DNA of 64,000 nucleotides from Cannabis sativa (GCF_029168945.1 NC_083606.1:16518041-16582040), one strand, 5' to 3'. Shown: positions 50,229 to 61,412, counted from the first letter of the stretch. Made by a program: numbers and translations. The notes: generated by a model not told the origin, from the sequence alone.

Positions 50229-51300
50229 CAAATCTGGGTAATAACTCAACTCTTTATGTCTATTTATTTCAATAGTAGTTTATTACAAATTGATTCTTAG
50301 AAATTTTATGTATGTACTACATGTATATTCAGGTAATGTTGACGAAGGGTTCGGATGGGTGGATTAGGCTGGATGGAACTACTTGAGACGCCGCCAAATA
50401 TGCCATCCAACCGAACCTCACCCAACCTCCCGCAGTCCACAAGGCCATCGAGGGATGAGTGTTATCATATTTGACACAACCGTCGGTGCGCCAAAAACTG
50501 GAACAAAATCGAGACGCGGGGAGGAAAACTAAAGTCATAAGTCAGATAAAGCATCATGTAATAACAGTACCGATATTATAGTATATCTCAATAAAATCTA
50601 TATTTACAGTGTAAAATAAAGCATCATAATTAAATTTATTTTGGGATACAACTATGTTATGTATAAATTCTGTTCTATTGTGTATGTCTTTGTAACTGTA
50701 AACTTAAATTTTATTTGGAATGGAACTATGTTGACCGAATATGTGTCATTGAGTTTCACTATTTCCAATAAGTTATGAATAACACTTGCAATGTCAAATT
50801 TTAAAAAATAATTCCATAATAAAATAAGTGGATGACATATCACCTAACTTTGTACCCTTCATAACTCACAAAAATAACTTCCATCTTTATAGCGAAAGTG
50901 GTTCCTACAAATTAATTACCAAATATAAATGATTTATTATATATTCTAATAATGTATTTCTACGTAATTCCTCACATTCGCAGCGTATTTGAAATGTTGA
51001 AAGTTTTTAAAATACGTACGTCAAAGTCTGTACACAGTACGTCACAATCAAATTTCAATAATGCGTGACATGCGGAGCATATTTGGGTTTGATGAGAACA
51101 AATGAAAAAATATTTTCAATTTAAAAATCTTATTGGGATATTTTGGCGTGTTCTGCTCTTGTTTTAATATTTGATATGGTAAGAACTAGGGTTTTCAAAG
51201 TAGATCGTACACCCTACTGATGTGACCTTATACGGATTGATGGTAAAATATTAGTAAAATAATTACATACAACTATGAAGTAATTAGTAATACCTTGGAA

Positions 51301-52929
51301 ATTATTAATTATTATTTTTTAATATTTCATTTGAAATTTGAACTCATATCACCATTTGGTTAGGTTTATCCAAATGCCTTTTTCCAATACATTCACAAAG
51401 TCATCTTCATTGATAGGTTGTACAGTCTAGTCAAATCAGGTTTTAAATGTAAATATTTAATATTAATTTGACCAACACGGATTCATAACATCTTCATTGT
51501 AATGGTAGTTGGTTGTTCACTTTTATTATTGGAAAATTGTAATGTTGAATACTTTGTTGTAATCAAGATGTGAAAAAATGTAATGTGGTTCCTACAAATT
51601 AATTAACAAATATAAAAGATTTCTTTATTCTAATAACGTATTTCTACGTATGTCTTTCCAACCCTAAAATAAATTTTCAACAGCCACAGAAATAAATTAT
51701 ATGAAAATATGTTTGGAACGTATTTCAATGTACGTCAGAAGCTGGATCTCCCATATCTCAATAAGTTCAAGTTTGAAAATAACGTACATCAATATATGTG
51801 CAGAGTACTTCACATCGTAAATACAGTATGGTGCAATTATGTTTACTCAATATTTGAATTTAATGAGATAATAAGATTTTTTTTCAAATGTAAACTATAA
51901 TTTCGGACATATTTATTCGTACAATACTTATTTTAATACAGTTTAAACCATTTCCTATTTAGGAGTTGTACTAATTTTGGACTACTACCAATTCTTAATA
52001 GTCCACGTTCTTAAGTTGTTGGGAATTATTTAAAAATTGTCCAAATATTATAATCTTCTTAACCAAGTATGGACAATTTCCTATAATTTTAATTTGTAGA
52101 TACTCACTAAAAAAACCAATTGTTGTCTTATTAATATTTAATTTTCTGTGTACGTCCCACAGTGTACTCACTGACGTTAAATGGAGTATTTCCTATACTT
52201 TAAATAACGTACATCAGCGATTTCACAGTGTAAGGTCAAATCAAACTCAGTACATTATGACATGCAGATCTCATGAGATTCCCTAATTTGAGTTAATTAA
52301 GATACTATATGAAAACACGAAACCTACCTATATTACTTAAGGAGATTTAATATTTGTTGGGCTCTAATATACTAATATGACATTTTTCTTATTAAAATTT
52401 GGACAAATCAATTAGGTCAGATTTAATAAATTATGATAGTAGTACCAACAACGATTATGATGTCAAATTTTAATAAATTATTGACTACTGAAATGAGTGG
52501 ATGTCATATCACATTTTTAATTTCACCATTTAAACCATGTACTTATTATTTGAAGATGGTGATGTGACATTTTTATACGGCCGTAATAAATCAATTGACT
52601 TCATTCATTATGTCTTCCATGTGTACTAATACTTTAAAGCATTTTATTTTTACTTTATTTCTGAAAATTATTATTTAAATCATAAAACCGTAGGTATATT
52701 TATTTTTAATATAAAAATGTCACATCACATAGTACTTTCCCGATATTGCTTAGATTTTATTTGTGGGATTTGATTGACCTTCTCCTTGTATTAAAATTGG
52801 TTAACTAATAAATGGGTAAATTGGGATTTCTCAGATTGTCCTAAGTGGATATTACCATTGTGAAAATTTATTAACTATTAAATGGTTAAATTGGGAAAAA
52901 AAAATCCATTAATATTACATGAACCCAAT
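51301..52929. other. AT-rich DNA with scattered GTAC(G/A)TCA motifs
   Basis: No gene supported. From 51000 on, the word GTAC[GAT]TCA appears at 51016, 51037, 51730, 51784, 51805 and 52209, with near matches at 52150 and 52164. The 63-residue frame at 51709 is AT-driven and not credible. Confidence 0.6.
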
Positions 52930-52974
52930 CACGTGTACATCAACCCACCAAACCACTATATAAGTAAAGGTTAG
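52930..52974 (+). promoter_or_regulatory. G-box and TATA box of the Ser/Pro-rich gene
   Basis: CACGTG at 52930-52935 is a plant G-box (bZIP/bHLH site). TATATAAG at 52967-52974 lies 55 bases before the ATG at 53029. The spacing fits a normal pol II promoter with a short leader. Confidence 0.6.
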
Positions 52975-53028
52975 GTTATCCAAACTAAGCATTTTTTTCA
53001 AACCCCGTTTTAGTGTTACCTACATCAA

Positions 53029-53511
53029 ATGGACCCTTACCAAAACTTCAACCCTTTTGAAACAAGTCCTCAAAAATCCCCACCGCATCCTTTTTCTTCC
53101 ACAAGACCCGTAGGTACACCGTCACGGAGTCCAAGACTCCGTTCAGCCTCCATTTCATGATGTCCTAACTGTGCAAGGCTCGAGACTGTTCTCCACGAAC
53201 ACGAAAAACTTATAAGGAAGGCACATTTAAGAGCCACGGACGCCAAGCAAGAGTCATACAAACTGGCGGAACTCCTCTACCATTCAGCCCATGCCATGCA
53301 AGAAGCCAACACTTCAAGAGAAAAATTAAAGGGTATCATGGATGACATTCTCGACTACACCGAGGTGTCCATACCCCACTACCCACTTCATGTAAAACAA
53401 GGATCACCAAACACTACTCCAAGACAAAGTCCTTCACGACCAAAGTCCCCGTTCAGAGACAATAGCCCTCCGTCTCAACGGAAGTTCCCTCAAGTTATAG
53501 AACTTGATTGA
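53029..53511 (+). pseudogene. Small Ser/Pro-rich protein with CxxC motif, one in-frame stop
   Basis: One frame of 160 codons runs from ATG 53029 to TGA 53509-53511, broken once by TGA at 53158-53160. The N-terminus is rich in Pro and Ser (PQKSPPHPFSSTRP, TPSRSPRLRS). After the stop comes CPNCARLE, a CxxC pair, then a long charged helix (LHEHEKLIRKAHLRA onward to KLKGIMDDIL), then a second Ser/Pro/Arg tail (TPRQSPSRPKSPFRD). A CGA-to-TGA change would explain the stop and give Arg before CPNC. The coding bias and the upstream G-box and TATA box suggest a gene that was once real. No family recognised; the tail style resembles that of the exon at 5050. It faces the viroplasmin-like gene, 3' end to 3' end. 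Confidence 0.55.
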
Positions 53512-53870
53512 ACATCCGTTCAGTTTCAATCGTGGTATTTTATATATATATAGTGTACTTTTGTTACAACTCATCTCATATGGCCGTTGAATCAACTTTT
53601 TGTTAGGCCATTTAATGAGATTGAAGCACTTACCTCCATTATATATGTAGTTGTATGTAACTCTACTATATTATTTTAAGTCTTTTTTCTTTCTGTTTGC
53701 AGTTGTGATTTCACAATGATTCACTTCACTTTTAATTCCACAATTAATTAATGAGGAAAGTGACATTAATACTCCAAAATAAACCAAAGTACAGATTTTA
53801 TAACAAATACTCATAGTACATTATAGCTTCAAAATATAAAATAACATAACTTGGACACTAACACAGTGCA

Positions 53871-54310
53871 TCATTTACTGTTTTTGGGAGAAGTATCCAC
53901 TCCTCCTTTGTCCCCAACTTCTATATCATCTCCATTTTGGTCCTCACCTTTGTCAGTCGAATCTTTCACATTGTCCTGTTCGGGTGATTTATTTGCACCA
54001 GAGCATTCACCCTCATCAAACAGTGAGCAAACAGAATTAAGGATAGCCTCTTCATCATTATCATCATCAGAATCCCACATGCAGGGAAACTCATTAACAC
54101 AGCACAAAGTTCTCTAACTTGCTGCCCAGTGAAGCATTGTCCCCTCTCTCCATGTAGACATAAAGCAGAAAAAGCTTCTATGAAAGATTCATAACGAATT
54201 ATTTTTATGGACGCATCAGAAGTAGTGTTTCTGCTTACAGCATCTTCGTACCTACTATAGATACCTTCATTTGGTCCATTAAAAATAACCCAGTGTGGAC
54301 CTGAACTCAT
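53871..54310 (-). pseudogene. Viroplasmin/RNase-H1-N-like domain protein with acidic tail, frameshifted
   Basis: From ATG 54310 the minus strand reads MSSGPHWVIFNGPNEGIYSRYEDAV and continues to a frame that drifts near 54110. The block WVIFNGPNEGIY...EDA...I..Y.SFIEAFSA fits the small hybrid-binding domain shared by the N-terminus of RNase H1 and caulimovirus P6 (Cauli_VI); it normally binds RNA/DNA hybrids. A one-base indel between about 54107 and 54118 moves the reading into the frame CVNEFPCMWDSDDDNDEEA, an Asp/Glu-rich tail of some 75 residues ending at TAA near 53871. There is no RNase H catalytic domain. A TATA box lies about 90 bases upstream. It is divergent from the FAR1-like gene. 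The frameshift may be a real lesion or an assembly error. Confidence 0.6.
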
Positions 54311-54397
54311 ACTTGATATATTGTAATGCTAATAACTAAATTACAAGTTAATTTCTCTATAAACTTGATGCTGGATTGGAAAACGTCTCAAGTGTGT

Positions 54398-54405
54398 TAT
54401 ATAAG
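54398..54405 (-). promoter_or_regulatory. TATA box of the viroplasmin-like gene
   Basis: TTATATAA about 90 bases upstream of the ATG at 54310. A 13-base direct repeat gtactccattggg (54445 and 54460) lies further upstream. Confidence 0.45.
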
Positions 54406-54609
54406 TCGTGGAGAATAACCTTATAGTACGTTTTTTAGTTAGCTGTACTCCATTGGGATGTACTCCATTGGGCATATCTGATGTGTCAAAAGAGGGGTGC
54501 TTAAATCACTGAATTACAAAATTAATTACACGTGTAGGCGTACGTAGTATGGTCAAATGTCAACATTATTCATCAATCCCGTTTTCCCAAAAAACCTAAT
54601 GTACTACGG

Positions 54610-55240
54610 TACTGTTCTAACGTACGACGATGGTTTAACTTATAAGAAGATGTAGGTGAAGGGCACATTAATATCAGTCCAACATATATAAATGCCCAAC
54701 ATATATAAATGGGAGAAACTACCCATTCTACTAAAAAAATGTCATCACTTTAATACACGTGTACACGCAGGTGGTTTTCATAATAGTACTGCGTTAGCTT
54801 TGTCAAGTACAGGAATGGTTGAATTCATTAAAAGATGTTGGTATGGGCCCATTAATATAAGCCCAATGGATTTAAATGTGAACAACTAACCATTTATTAA
54901 AATTTTCTTCTTTTCTTAACATATTTTTTTCAAAAACAAAAAAAAAGTACAATGTTTTATTTCGGACGTACGAAAATGGTTCAACTCATTGAAAAACTTA
55001 GGTGAAGGCCCATTAACATAAGACCAATCTATTTAAATGCCACCACCAACCCTTTCAACTCAATAACATCACCCCTTTAAATTTTTCGTCAAATAACCTT
55101 ATTTTACAATTACATGTGGAATGAAATTAAAACAGTTTGTACTATTATACTGTTCTGACGTACGAGAGGAGTTGAGTTCAGATTGTAATATTGTAGAGGC
55201 CCATTAATATAAGCCCAACAGCTTTAAATGTGATCACCAA
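54610..55240 (+). repeat. Four imperfect promoter-like repeats upstream of the FAR1-like gene
   Basis: Four units 160-190 bases apart. Each has a cgtacga-like word (54626, 54805 weak, 54966, 55158), then a ggcccattaa core (54658 variant, 54845, 55007, 55197) followed by ataagccca and tttaaatg. GGCCCA and the following GCCCA are site II elements (TGGGCC/T), known plant promoter words bound by TCP factors. The last unit is about 170 bases before the ATG at 55372. The 65-residue frame at 54692 spans these repeats and is not a gene. Confidence 0.72.
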
Positions 55241-55371
55241 ATGAGATCACCAACTCCACACAACCCTATTATCTCAGCCCTTTAAACTCACAAAATCAAA
55301 TTTCAATCCCCTCAGCACCCTCTAAACCTTACTCCTCATCTACAATTCTTACAAATCAATAACAAGCCAAC

Positions 55372-57662
55372 ATGAATGACAAACACACTTATGAATGGGA
55401 AACCATCACAGCAGAGCTAAACATCATAAAATCAGTGAATGAGATTGAAATACAGGACGTGCTAGGCAAGAGTCTCGACAAACTAGAAAAATGGGAAGCA
55501 TTCTACAAAATGTACGCGAAACGGATGGGTTTCGGCACAAGGAAAGACGATGTACGACGTTCTCATGGGGTCATTGTAATGCGGAGGTGGGTTTGTTGTT
55601 CCGAGGGTTCGAAAAAAATTGCATCACCGGACACACCAAGAAAAAAAAGACCTCATGATGTCACTAGAACCGGACGTTAGGCAGCATTGCGTATTTTACT
55701 CACACAACCGTGTAACACTTGGAAATGCAAAGAGTTCAGCACAATACACAATCACGAGCTGGCTTCATCGAGTGAGGTACAATTTTTGAGATCATATAGA
55801 GTTGTGTCCGATGGGTTGCTTGCCCAAGTTAGGTCGATGAACTCCGTAGGAATTAAAACTGCCAACATAATGTCTCATGTTGCTTTGCAAAGTGGAGGTT
55901 ACGAGAAAATGCCATGTCAACTTTGAGATGTGTACAACAGGGTTGCTGGTGCGAAGCGAGAAGAGAAGATAGAGACGGACTCAGAAGGGGCTCTGAGATT
56001 TCTTAATTGTCTCGCAGAGAAGGATCCTAATTTCTTCGTTGTCTATCAGGTTGACGACGAGAATCGCTTGGCTAACTTATTCTGGGCAGATGGAAACTCA
56101 CGCGTGGACTATGTAGCTTTTGGGGATGTACTAGGATTTGACACAACCTACATGACAAATGAGTACAATAAGCCCCTCACTGTTCTCATTGGCGTCAACC
56201 ACCATTTCAACACATGCATCTTCGGCTTTGCTCTCCTCCTCCACGAGAAGCTTCCATCATATTCTTGGCTACTTCAAAAATTTCTAGAATGCCATGGAGA
56301 TAAGAAGCCAAATGTTGTAGTTACTGACCAAGATGCGGCCATGAAATAGGCTATCGTTGAACACATGCCCGATGTTACGCACCGTCTCTGTGCTTGGCAT
56401 CTCAATACAAATGCTTCGAAAAAGGTTAAAGATCCGATCTTCTTAAAAACATTTAAGGATCTCATGTACAACTACTACGAGGAGGAAGAATTTGAAGCAA
56501 GATGGTTAGACATCATCCAAACCCAACAACTAACAGATAATGAATGGTGTCAAACAACATTCGAGTCAAGACAACAATGGGCAGAAACTTATTTAAGGGG
56601 TTCATTCGTTGCAGGAATGAGAACCACACAACGTTGCGAATCCATCAACTCCGCTCTAAAAAAATTTTTAGAGAAGAATTATTGCTTGCGTGAATTTGTA
56701 ACAACCATAGATATGACAGTCTCAAAGCTCAGACACAACGAGACTGCAAATGACTTCAAAAGCAGATGCACTCGACCTCACCCACCTAATCCTACATGCT
56801 TGACCACTTACTACAACCAATGTGCTGAATTCTACACAAGAACTATGTACCACAAGGTTGCTGAGTAGCTTGATTTAGAGAATAACTATTTTGTCATAAG
56901 TCACGAGCAAGAAGGAGAGTGGCAGATATTCACCATTGGAAAGTTTCAGCATCCGGATCTCCAATACCGAGTTCATTACTGTGAAGGCCACGAGCACTAC
57001 ACTGTAGTTGCTTGCTCTATGAAAGTCAAGGATACCCTTGTAGACATTTATGGGCTACAATGAAAAGATTAAACATGAGAAGAATACCTAATGCTCTTCT
57101 CATGAAGCGATGGAGCAAATCCGCAAAGATAAATCTCCACCTACATTTTAACCCGCCAGCACAACCACAACAACACATTTACGAGATGGCTAGGTTTGGA
57201 TCTCTCAGTTCACTGACTTATAACTTCACTTTCTATGCAGCAAAATCAGAGGACTCGTACAACCGTGTAAAGGAAGAGCTTCAACGGCTAACTCTAATGT
57301 TCAAGGAAGAATTTGACTTGAATTCCAATCCGGAAGGAGAGACTCCACAACCTGGAAGATATCGTAGCAACCCCAACATTATTAAAGACCCCAAAGTTGT
57401 GAGAACAAAGGGTATGGGAAATACAAGGGAAGGACCAAACGGGGAGCAGATCCCAAGAAACTCAAGACATTGTCGCATTTGTCGCTCATCAGACCATGAT
57501 TATCGACGGTGCCCAAATAGTCAACATAACACTGGATCTCAGGGGCAACAACCTCCAAACAATCAACCAACATCTGACTCATTCAATGACCACTCCAACG
57601 CATATTTTCCAGAACCGCCTTCCTCCACACAAGAGTCTTACTATGGTCATTCTTATAACTAG
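55372..57662 (+). pseudogene. FAR1-related (Mutator-like) transposase with SWIM and CCHC zinc motifs, four stops and a frameshift
   Basis: One frame from ATG 55372 carries a FAR1 DNA-binding domain (FYKMYAKRMGFGTRK, CCSEGSKK, a degraded RTGR, IHNHELA), then the MULE transposase domain with its DDE residues: Asp at 56140 (GFDTTY), Asp at 56326 (VVTDQDAAM) and Glu at 56638 (TTQRCESIN), plus CAWHLN. In-frame stops are at 55678, 55924, 56347 and 56866. Near 57000-57018 the frame shifts in the SWIM finger: one frame ends VVACS, the other resumes LYESQGYPCRHLWAT, so the second SWIM cysteine is missing. The C-terminus has a zinc knuckle, CRICRSSDHDYRRC, and a Gln/Asn/Pro-rich tail. Length (about 760 codons) is normal for FAR1-related proteins, which are domesticated or active MULE transposases. 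No terminal inverted repeats were identified. Confidence 0.9.
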
Positions 57663-58320
57663 CTACTTTTAGCCATTGTTGTTTTAACGTTTATGACTCT
57701 ACTTATTGCTTCAAAAATTCTACATTTTATATACTTCTTGTTATGTTTGGCGTGTTTACGGTAATTTTCTCATCTTCACCAAATCTCAAAATTATTATTG
57801 ACGAACAACTAAATTATGCCTAGGAAAAAAAACTCAATCTTATAAGGTGAAAAATATATATTTTTGTGGTAATTTTTAATATACGAAATATTTACAATTA
57901 AAAAATTATACCAACTAAAAACTCAATGTATAACAACAAATAATTTCATCACTTAAAAAAAAAATTTCTAAACAATATACTACGAAACGTAAATGAACGT
58001 ACTCAGTACGTGAAATTTTGTACTCGGTACGTGATATTATGTACACTAATTTTACTAAACATCACGCAGAGACAAGTAATGTACACGGTACTCGATATAA
58101 TGTACTTAATTACCATCCCACAAATGCATATGATCCTATGAATGAAGGAAAATACCAAAATAGCCTCAATCCGACAACATGGACCTACTGCCTACAGTGT
58201 TTTCGTACCATCAACTGCCAGGAACAGTGAAGACTGTTGTACCTTTTTGTACTCTAACTAACACAAACAGTACTATTTTGTACCTTTTTCGTACCTAACT
58301 ATTTTTTAATTAAAAAAATA
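57663..58320. other. AT-rich DNA with GTAC-rich palindromes
   Basis: Between 57998 and 58110 are near-palindromic words cgtactcagtacgtg, gtactcggtacgtg and the related gtacacggtactcgatat, and further gtac words to about 58310. No gene seen; the 70-residue frame at 58018 runs through these repeats. Could be a subterminal region of the FAR1-like element (inference). Confidence 0.5.
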
Positions 58321-58327
58321 AACTCCC

Positions 58328-58418
58328 AACCGGTAACCACACCTACAACAACCGGTTACCGCCAAAATTTCAAAAAATAAAAAACATTTAAAAGTACGGT
58401 GGGACCCACCTGCCGTAC
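58328..58418. repeat. Two short inverted repeats
   Basis: aaccggtaacc (58328) and aaccggttacc (58350) are related GGTAACC-type words, and 58394-58418 is an imperfect hairpin with gtacggtggg and cacctgccgtac arms. No known element ends match. Confidence 0.5.
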
Positions 58419-59545
58419 AACGGATTCCAATTCGTATTTTGCACATATGGGCACAAAATCGGCTGCCTATATTTATATTCGTGCACAATTTAGTTATTTA
58501 AATTTTCTTATTAAATTTTAAGATATTTTGAATAATTTGTAGTATTGAAATTTACACCAAATATAATTAATTTGAAACTTGTTTTTGAGATCATAAATTA
58601 CTTGAAATTTCATAAAATTTTGATTAAAAAAAAGTCTACATACCTATAATTTATCAAAATAATTTGGATTATAATATTTTTAAATACAAAAAATAAAGTA
58701 CCCATACAAACTCCCTTTAGTTGTATTTCTACAACACCACTTCGTTAGAACCAAAGAAGTGACATGCAAAATTTTATAAGAGCGTGAGATATGTCGTCAC
58801 TTTTTTATTTTATTTTTTTGTTTTGGTGTTGAATTATTAATGTGATGTAATTGAACAAACATAGCCAAAGTCTCTTGTATTTTAGGAAGGAGAATATCAA
58901 TGGCGGTCCCTGCCAGAAAAATTGGAGTTCTTTATGGTCAGATCTAGTTGGAGCTATGATAATGAAAGTGACTTTTGCCCAATGGTATTTCATGGTTCTT
59001 TGGGCCTATATATTAAATGAGATGCTCCAAAATTATCATTTACAACAACAACAAACAACCTACCACATGTAGCTGTAATTATTCTTCTGTCACTATTATT
59101 TTTACTAGTATTAGTAACTTATGACCTAATAAGATTTGGTGATTCAAAATTCAATCATAGTTGGTTAACTACTGTTTTGTTTTCCTTTAGAGAGACCATA
59201 TAAATTTTGGAGATGAGAAGGTCATTAATTAAAGAACAACAAATCTTGATTTAAGATATAGTTCACATTAAATAATTGCTCAAAATAGATGAGAAGAGGG
59301 AATAATGATTAAAAACCAAACTAATAATTAATTAAACCTTTTTGTAATTTTCTGTCCCTTTTGAATCTGTCTTAATGGGGACATACCACGATGTATACAT
59401 TAGATTTTTTTTCACAATTTTTTTTTTTTTTTAAAAAAAAAGAATCGCAATTTAAAGTAATTAATTATAAAAATACAGATGAAAGTTTTTTTTTTCACAA
59501 TTTTGAAAAATTCGTTTTAATTTTTCATTTACTGGGTAATTATTG
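58419..59545. other. AT-rich DNA without recognisable genes
   Basis: Reading frames here are short and AT-driven. Long A/T runs occur around 59405-59450. Nothing further supported. Confidence 0.6.
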
Positions 59546-59630
59546 TTTAGAAAATGTAAACAAATGGTTATAAATACAAATTATTTTTATTTAAATTTAT
59601 ATTTATAACCATTTATTTACATTTTCTAAA
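59546..59630. repeat. Hairpin, 38-bp arms
   Basis: The left arm starts tttagaaaatgtaaacaaat and the right arm, read on the other strand, starts tttagaaaatgtaaataaat; the arms differ at about three or four sites and meet over roughly eight bases. It could be a MITE core or a fold-back remnant; no flanking target duplication was recognised. Confidence 0.8.
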
Positions 59631-59739
59631 TTTTGGTATTTTTATGACTTGTTTTAATTGGTAAATACAACCTTTTTTTTATTTGAAAATTATATTTGAT
59701 AATTTTTTTTAAATTCTACAACTCTCTGATTATGCAACA

Positions 59740-60341
59740 GCCTTGACCCAGCAGCTAGGGCCATCTGGTGTGGGCTGAATGTTTCAAAACAGAGTTTCAT
59801 GTTATGACAAGCATCCCACTCTAACCTGCTCACAAGAGATAAACTTACCATTTTTCACATACCAGTAGCTGATTTATGTTGTGCTGTTTGTGGTTATGAC
59901 AGTGAAGAAATCAACATTTATTCTTCAATTGCAGGTTCTGAAAGCTTGTTCTTGATGCAGTCTTTGCTTGGGTGGGGTTCAGAAGTTGGTCAGCTGACTA
60001 TGGGAGCTAGAATAATTGGCTTTGGCTGGGACATTCTAGCATGATTGGAAGATTGTTGGTTGTTATTTTGGCAGCCACAATTTACCATATTTGGAGGAAG
60101 AGTAACAATTGTATTTTTTTGAATTACTCTAATACTATCACTTGTATAGTTAGCAAAATTAAAAAAGATGTCAAATATAAATTGTATCTTCTCAAGAATA
60201 TGAATGGATCCAAAGTTGAGATAGATTTACTAAAGAGATTGATTTGTAATTAAGTGAGGGGTGAGGTTGGTCTCCTTTGGAGAGCCGTGAGGGTGTTTGG
60301 TTTTGGTGTGATTAATAAAGCTTTCTTCTTGATAAAAAAAA
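59740..60341 (+). mobile_element. LINE 3' end (zf-RVT region of ORF2), 5'-truncated
   Basis: Translation in two frames gives LLTRDKLTIFHIPVADLC and then CAVCGYDSEEINIY, which fits the zf-RVT zinc-binding region at the end of plant L1-type ORF2 although the last Cys/His positions are lost. From 60041 another frame gives LAATIYHIWRKSNNCIF, the typical closing helix, ending LLKRLICN and TAA near 60251-60253. A 3' tail with aataaag and an A-run ends at 60341. Reverse transcriptase and endonuclease are absent, as in most truncated LINEs. The left boundary is approximate and no target duplication was confirmed. Confidence 0.78.
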
Positions 60342-60550
60342 GATTGGGTATTTTTAATAATTACTCTTTGTTTCTTAATAGAGGTTTAAAAATTTAGTTT
60401 TTCATTTTTTTATTCATTACATGTTACATACTTTACAATATTTGATACACATGACAATAGACAATATGTCAAAGAATAGCCTTTGTGAGCTAATTTACTA
60501 CGAAATTTGAAGAGTTAAAATTCAATTTTCGTGTTGTTTGTTGCTGAAAA

Positions 60551-61002
60551 TGTTAGAATACTGTAAATCTGTATATAGCCCTAATTAATTCATGAGAATT
60601 AAATAATAAGATTAAGGAATAGCGGAAGCGTACCGGAGTCCATAGAATCGATTTTGTAATGACCTTTAATTGGTATGATCTTCCAATTTGCATCAAAACC
60701 TTTCTCTGTAGTTTTTCTCTTGGTGATGGGGATACAAGAGTGAAAAGATACAATGCAAATGGGGACCATTACCCGTTATATTACCAACAGACAAACCTGT
60801 TGGTAATATTTATTGACTATTTCTATTTGGCCCCTCATCAAAATAGAAATTGTCTAATTGGTATCCACATATTCAAATAATGACAATCATGCCCTTAAGT
60901 CATAAACTTTATTCCAAAATAGACTACATAAATTTGACTTATTATTTGATGACCCAACACACATTTTATATATACAATTGTGACCCCAATAAATTTCTAA
61001 CA
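60551..61002 (-). repeat. 3' LTR of the copia element
   Basis: 452 bases with TGTTAGAATA at 60551 and TTTCTAACA at 61002, the expected inverted TG/CA ends. The bases gaaaa (60546-60550) would be one target duplication. A TATATATAAAA word on the minus strand lies near 60966-60976. Confidence 0.85.
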
Positions 61003-61012
61003 ATCTCCCACT
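61003..61012 (-). other. Polypurine tract of the copia element
   Basis: The minus strand reads AGTGGGAGAT directly before the LTR start, the usual plus-strand priming site in plant copia elements. 61013-61412 is untranslated interior of the element. Confidence 0.8.
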
Positions 61013-61412
61013 GGGTCACATATGTATACATATAAATGTGTTAACCTTATTGAGCTCATAACTTTGTCATCATAACCATAGGCATGTGCAATCTCGTCCA
61101 TTAACTATATCAACATAGGATCAAAGCGATTTTCGTTGTATCAATCACAACTAAACCCGTCAATGGTCACATATATCAACATAGCCAAATGACATAGATC
61201 AATCATGATAACGTGGTATGAAAATTACATGCATGGTGATCTATTCATGTCAATTTTCAATTGGTCCTACTTTACTTTATGGAGATCAAAACTTTAGCTT
61301 AAATGTACAAAGTGAAATAAACTGAATAACATAATTTCTGATCAGAAAAATATCCAAATACACATGTTTCATGAAACAAATAAAACACACTAAAGACAAA
61401 CTCCCACTGAAT

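Larger units (their letters stand above)
49617..51300 (+). repeat. Diverged segmental duplication, copy 2
   Basis: Partner of 45957-47750. It contains the TATA box (50004-50011), the leader, a truncated short frame (50154-50228) and the exon-like segment near 50335-50560. The minus-strand frame at 50329-50538 lies over that segment and has no counterpart in copy 1, so I do not call it. Confidence 0.85.

Noticed and set aside
50329..50538. 69-residue minus-strand frame
   Set aside because: It covers the exon-like part of duplication copy 2 and is not open in copy 1.
52016..52031. tgttgggaattattt at 52017, identical to the solo LTR start at 30255
   Set aside because: Similarity ends after 15-16 bases; no LTR follows.
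57281..57582. Minus-strand frames over the FAR1-like C-terminus
   Set aside because: Shadows of the plus-strand frame that carries the SWIM and CCHC motifs.
45706..60645. The 16-base word gaagcgtaccggagtc shared by the array's right edge and the copia LTR (near 60625)
   Set aside because: A match of this length can arise by chance in 64 kb, and surrounding bases do not align, so I do not infer that the satellite came from an LTR.
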